From Archangium sp. (GTDB lineage: Bacteria; Myxococcota; Myxococcia; Myxococcales; Myxococcaceae): a DNA stretch of 12,175 nt. The notes under the pieces were generated by a model. That model saw nothing but the letters and a program-made list of their open reading frames with translations, was not told the origin of the DNA and did not search any database. The position numbers and the translations under genes are program-made. Below, piece by piece: positions 10,181 to 12,175 of this stretch (positions are counted from its first letter, which is position 1; each line of letters starts with the position of its first letter). The stretch covers positions 1 to 12,175 of the forward strand of contig JAEUJR010000083.1 in assembly GCA_016793585.1 (NCBI GenBank), written 5' to 3'.

Positions 10181-10459
10181 ATGAGCAAGAACGAGCGCGA
10201 CGAGGAGACGATCGAGAACCGCGTGTACCTGTTCGAGTCGCTGGCGAAGGCGTTCGTCGAGAAGGCCGCCGACGACCTCTCGGGCAAGAACCCCGAACGT
10301 CGCTCACGTGCGCTCAGGGCGCTGGCAGACCTCGCCTACGTGAGCTGCGCGGTCGCCGACACACAGCACCTGTCGCCCAAGGCGGTCCGTCGCAAGGTGC
10401 TCAACGCCATCGAGCTCGAGTCGCCCGTCATCGAAGGCGCCGACGACGAAGTCGAGTGA
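10181..10459 (+). CDS. Small acidic hypothetical protein, 92 aa
   Basis: I do not recognise a family. From the ATG at 10181 the protein begins 'MSKNERDEETIENRVYLFES' and ends 'VIEGADDEVE'; it is charged and net acidic at both ends. Predicted helices cover 'RVYLFESLAKAFVEKAADDL' and 'RRSRALRALADLAYVSCAVAD', followed by 'LSPKAVRRKVLNAIELE'. There is no signal peptide or membrane segment, so it is probably cytoplasmic. The frame runs upstream to 10073, but the added residues (Pro/Gly/Ala/Trp-rich) lie in the ppdK promoter region and do not look like protein. No clear Shine-Dalgarno is seen. It is divergent from ppdK and its last 32 bp overlap the 3' end of the opposing membrane protein gene. It could be a small regulatory or adaptor protein, but nothing in the sequence decides this. 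Confidence 0.7.
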   Translation: MSKNERDEETIENRVYLFESLAKAFVEKAADDLSGKNPERRSRALRALADLAYVSCAVADTQHLSPKAVRRKVLNAIELESPVIEGADDEVE

Positions 10460-10688
10460 TCAGATCGAGCAGACCTGCGTAGCGCCCTTCGATGCCGACG
10501 TAGCGCTCGAGCACGTAGAACAAGAAATAGTACGAGCGCGCCGACGACCACACGAGCAGCGCGACGAGCGCGCCGCGAACGCGCCGATCGTCTTCGATGA
10601 TCGACAGCGCGCCCGAGACCGCGACGATGGCGAAGAACAGCAGGCCCTTCGCGACGATCCACCGTTTGTCGGTGAGGTCGCCCGTCAC
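10428..10688 (-). CDS. Small two-helix membrane protein, 86 aa, GTG start
   Basis: The GTG start at 10688 overlaps the peptidase stop in a GTGA 4-bp overlap, and AGGAAGG lies 9 bases upstream, inside the end of the peptidase gene; together these fix the start and indicate translational coupling. Two hydrophobic helices are visible: about residues 10-31 ('WIVAKGLLFFAIVAVSGALSII') and 39-60 ('GALVALLVWSSARSYYFLFYVL'). Between them lies a short charged loop EDDRRVR. The C-terminus 'LITRLRRRRLR' is strongly basic, which by the positive-inside rule favours a cytoplasmic C-terminal tail and hence a hairpin topology with both ends inside. I recognise no family. The operon position suggests a role linked to the M28 peptidase or to the envelope. 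Its 3' end overlaps the convergent 92-aa gene by 32 bp. Confidence 0.75.
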   Translation of the reverse strand: MTGDLTDKRWIVAKGLLFFAIVAVSGALSIIEDDRRVRGALVALLVWSSARSYYFLFYVLERYVGIEGRYAGLLDLITRLRRRRLR

Positions 10689-12175
10689 CGCCGTTTACCT
10701 TCCTGGAACGTGACCTCGAGCTCGACGCGTTTTCCGTCACGCACCACGACGCCAGTCACCGTCTCTCCCGGCTTCGCCTGCGTGAGCACGAACATCAGGT
10801 CTTCCACCGAGCCGACCTCGTACTTGCCGAGCTTCACGATGACGTCGCCGCGCCGCATGCCCGCCTTCTCGGCGCCGCCACCGGGCCGCACGTCGTCGAG
10901 CAGCACGCCCTTCACGCCGGGCACCCCTCCGCCGTAGTTCGGCACCGTGCCCAGCGAAGCGTTGAAGCTGCGCGCGTCGCCTCGCACTGGCGCGGGAAAC
11001 TTCGTGTACGTCAGCTTCACCTCGTTGGGCGTCGCCGCGAGCGAGCTCACCACCTCGGCCACCTTCGCCATGCCCGCCGCGTTGAGCTTCGCCGGCGCGT
11101 CGGAGGGCTTGTGGTAGTCGTTGTGCGCGCCGGTGAAGAAGTGCAGCACCGGCAGGCCCGCTGAGTAGAAGCTGATGTGGTCTGAAGGGCCGTAGCCGTC
11201 GCCGCTCGCCGCGCACTTCACCCGTGAGCGTTCACACGCGGTCGCGACGAGCGAACGCCACTCGGGGGCCGACTCGGCGCCGAGCACCGAGAGCTCGTTC
11301 AGCCGCAGCCGCCCCACCATGTCCATGTTCAGCATCGCCCACGCGCCGTCGAGCCACGCGGGCTTCGCGCTCACCAGGGCCGATGAGCCGAGCACGCCCG
11401 CCTCTTCCGCCGAGAACGCGATGAAGACGACGTCGCGGGTGAGCGATGGCTTCTTCGCCGACAGCGTGCGCGCGACCTCGAGCAGCGCAGCGACGCCAGA
11501 CGCGTTGTCATCGGCGCCGAGGTGCGGCTCGACCTTGTCGGGCGCGAGGGAGTTCGGGCCGCCGAGCCCGAGGTGATCGAGGTGCGCTCCGACGATGACG
11601 GCGCCACCGCTCGACGACGGCGCCGCCAGCCGCGCCACCACGTTGAACGTCTGCGACTTCTCGATGACGAGCTCGACGACCAGCGACGCCGCGATGGGCT
11701 GCTTCTTCTCGAGCGCGCTCATGAAGGCGGCGAGCACCGAGCGCTTCACCACGAGAACGGGAACACCCGCGTCTTGCAGACTGTCGAGGCGCAGCGCAGG
11801 CAGCGCCGCCTCCTGTACGGGCTCTGCCTTTCCATCAGGCTTCGCGACGAGCACGGGAGCGTCGACGACCAGCACCGCCTTCGCGCCCTTCGCCTTCGCG
11901 AGGAACACCTTCTTGCGCAGGTCTCCGGCTTTGCGCTGAGCCTCGGGCGTCGTGAGCTTCGGGTGCTCGGGCGCGAAGCGGCGCACCACCACCACCTTGT
12001 TCTTCACGTCGAGGCCCTTGAAGTCGTCGAGGCCCAGCTCGGCGTCTTCGAGGCCGTAGCCCGCGAGCACGAGTGGACCCTCCACTTTCCCCTGCGCGCT
12101 CACGCCCAGCGGCGTGAAGTCGTCGTCAGCCACCGGCTTGCCAGCGATGCGCAGCGACGTCTTCGCGCCGCGCGT
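10685..12175 (-). CDS. M28-family zinc peptidase with PA and PDZ domains, 5' end missing
   Basis: The frame is open to the window edge; the GTG at 12133 is unlikely to be the start, because the codons before it ('TSLRIAGKPVADDDFTPLG') continue the protein in family style. 496 residues are visible. Residues about 20-165 are a protease-associated (PA) domain ('GPLVLAGYGLED', 'GLDVKNKVVVVRR', 'AKGAKAVLVV'). The M28 catalytic domain follows with its full zinc set: His198 in 'GAHLDHLG' (11573-11584), bridging Asp222 in 'GADDNASG', Glu257/Glu258 in 'AFSAEEAG', Asp285 in 'MLNMDMVG' and His355 in 'HNDYHKPSD'. Residues about 405-490 are a PDZ domain ('GGGAEKAGMRRGDVIVKLGKYEVGSVEDL'). M28 enzymes with PA domains are usually exported aminopeptidases that trim peptides in the periplasm or outside; the signal peptide would be off-window. 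All catalytic residues are present, so it should be active. Confidence 0.93.
   Translation of the reverse strand, partial: TRGAKTSLRIAGKPVADDDFTPLGVSAQGKVEGPLVLAGYGLEDAELGLDDFKGLDVKNKVVVVRRFAPEHPKLTTPEAQRKAGDLRKKVFLAKAKGAKAVLVVDAPVLVAKPDGKAEPVQEAALPALRLDSLQDAGVPVLVVKRSVLAAFMSALEKKQPIAASLVVELVIEKSQTFNVVARLAAPSSSGGAVIVGAHLDHLGLGGPNSLAPDKVEPHLGADDNASGVAALLEVARTLSAKKPSLTRDVVFIAFSAEEAGVLGSSALVSAKPAWLDGAWAMLNMDMVGRLRLNELSVLGAESAPEWRSLVATACERSRVKCAASGDGYGPSDHISFYSAGLPVLHFFTGAHNDYHKPSDAPAKLNAAGMAKVAEVVSSLAATPNEVKLTYTKFPAPVRGDARSFNASLGTVPNYGGGVPGVKGVLLDDVRPGGGAEKAGMRRGDVIVKLGKYEVGSVEDLMFVLTQAKPGETVTGVVVRDGKRVELEVTFQEGKRR
10698..10704 (-). promoter_or_regulatory. Ribosome binding site AGGAAGG of the coupled membrane protein gene
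   Basis: On the minus strand AGGAAGG lies within the last codons of the peptidase gene, 9 bases before the GTG at 10688. It is the strongest Shine-Dalgarno match before any gene in the window, and it decides the GTG start together with the GTGA stop/start overlap. Confidence 0.75.

Noticed and set aside
10062..10307. Upstream extension of ppdK to 10307
   Set aside because: The added residues are low-complexity and the stretch overlaps the divergent 92-aa gene; PPDK homology begins well after the ATG at 10061.

Overview
The window is visibly G+C-rich DNA with almost every third codon position G or C. Weak or absent Shine-Dalgarno sites precede most starts, and long spurious open frames run antisense to the real genes. 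This style, together with a giant Ig/beta-propeller surface-type protein, an HDOD protein and a PA/M28/PDZ peptidase, suggests a chromosomal segment of a myxobacterium (Myxococcota). That is an inference from style and gene content; no marker gene is present.

Layout, left to right: (1) bases 1-5279, +, the 3' part of a giant secreted- or surface-type protein: about ten Ig-like units marked by 'DxAGN ... LDxTPP' signatures, a fibronectin-III-like domain and a long C-terminal beta-propeller-like region. (2) 5284-6003, -, a heme-oxygenase-fold (TenA/PqqC/CADD-like) putative diiron oxidase. (3) 6101-7279, +, an HDOD-domain protein with a beta-rich, possibly degenerate PilZ-like tail. (4) 7290-10061, -, pyruvate phosphate dikinase with a Lys/Ala-rich N-terminal tail. 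(5) 10181-10459, +, a small acidic protein of unknown function. (6) 10428-10688, -, a small two-helix membrane protein translationally coupled to (7) 10685-12175, -, a zinc aminopeptidase-type M28 peptidase with PA and PDZ domains, whose 5' end lies outside the window.

The genes alternate in direction. This gives two divergent intergenic regions (6004-6100 and 10062-10180), each holding a small inverted repeat that could be an operator. It also gives three tail-to-tail junctions of +4, +10 and -32 bp with no room for a terminator. Only genes 6 and 7 clearly form an operon. The rest look like single, unrelated functions: surface structure, a redox enzyme of unknown substrate, signalling, and PEP/pyruvate metabolism. 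I see no RNA genes, CRISPR array, insertion sequence or phage genes, and no intergenic gap above 120 bp. I do not find a convincing new multi-gene system. The most open questions are the substrate of the diiron oxidase, the HDOD tail domain, and the peptidase-membrane protein pair.
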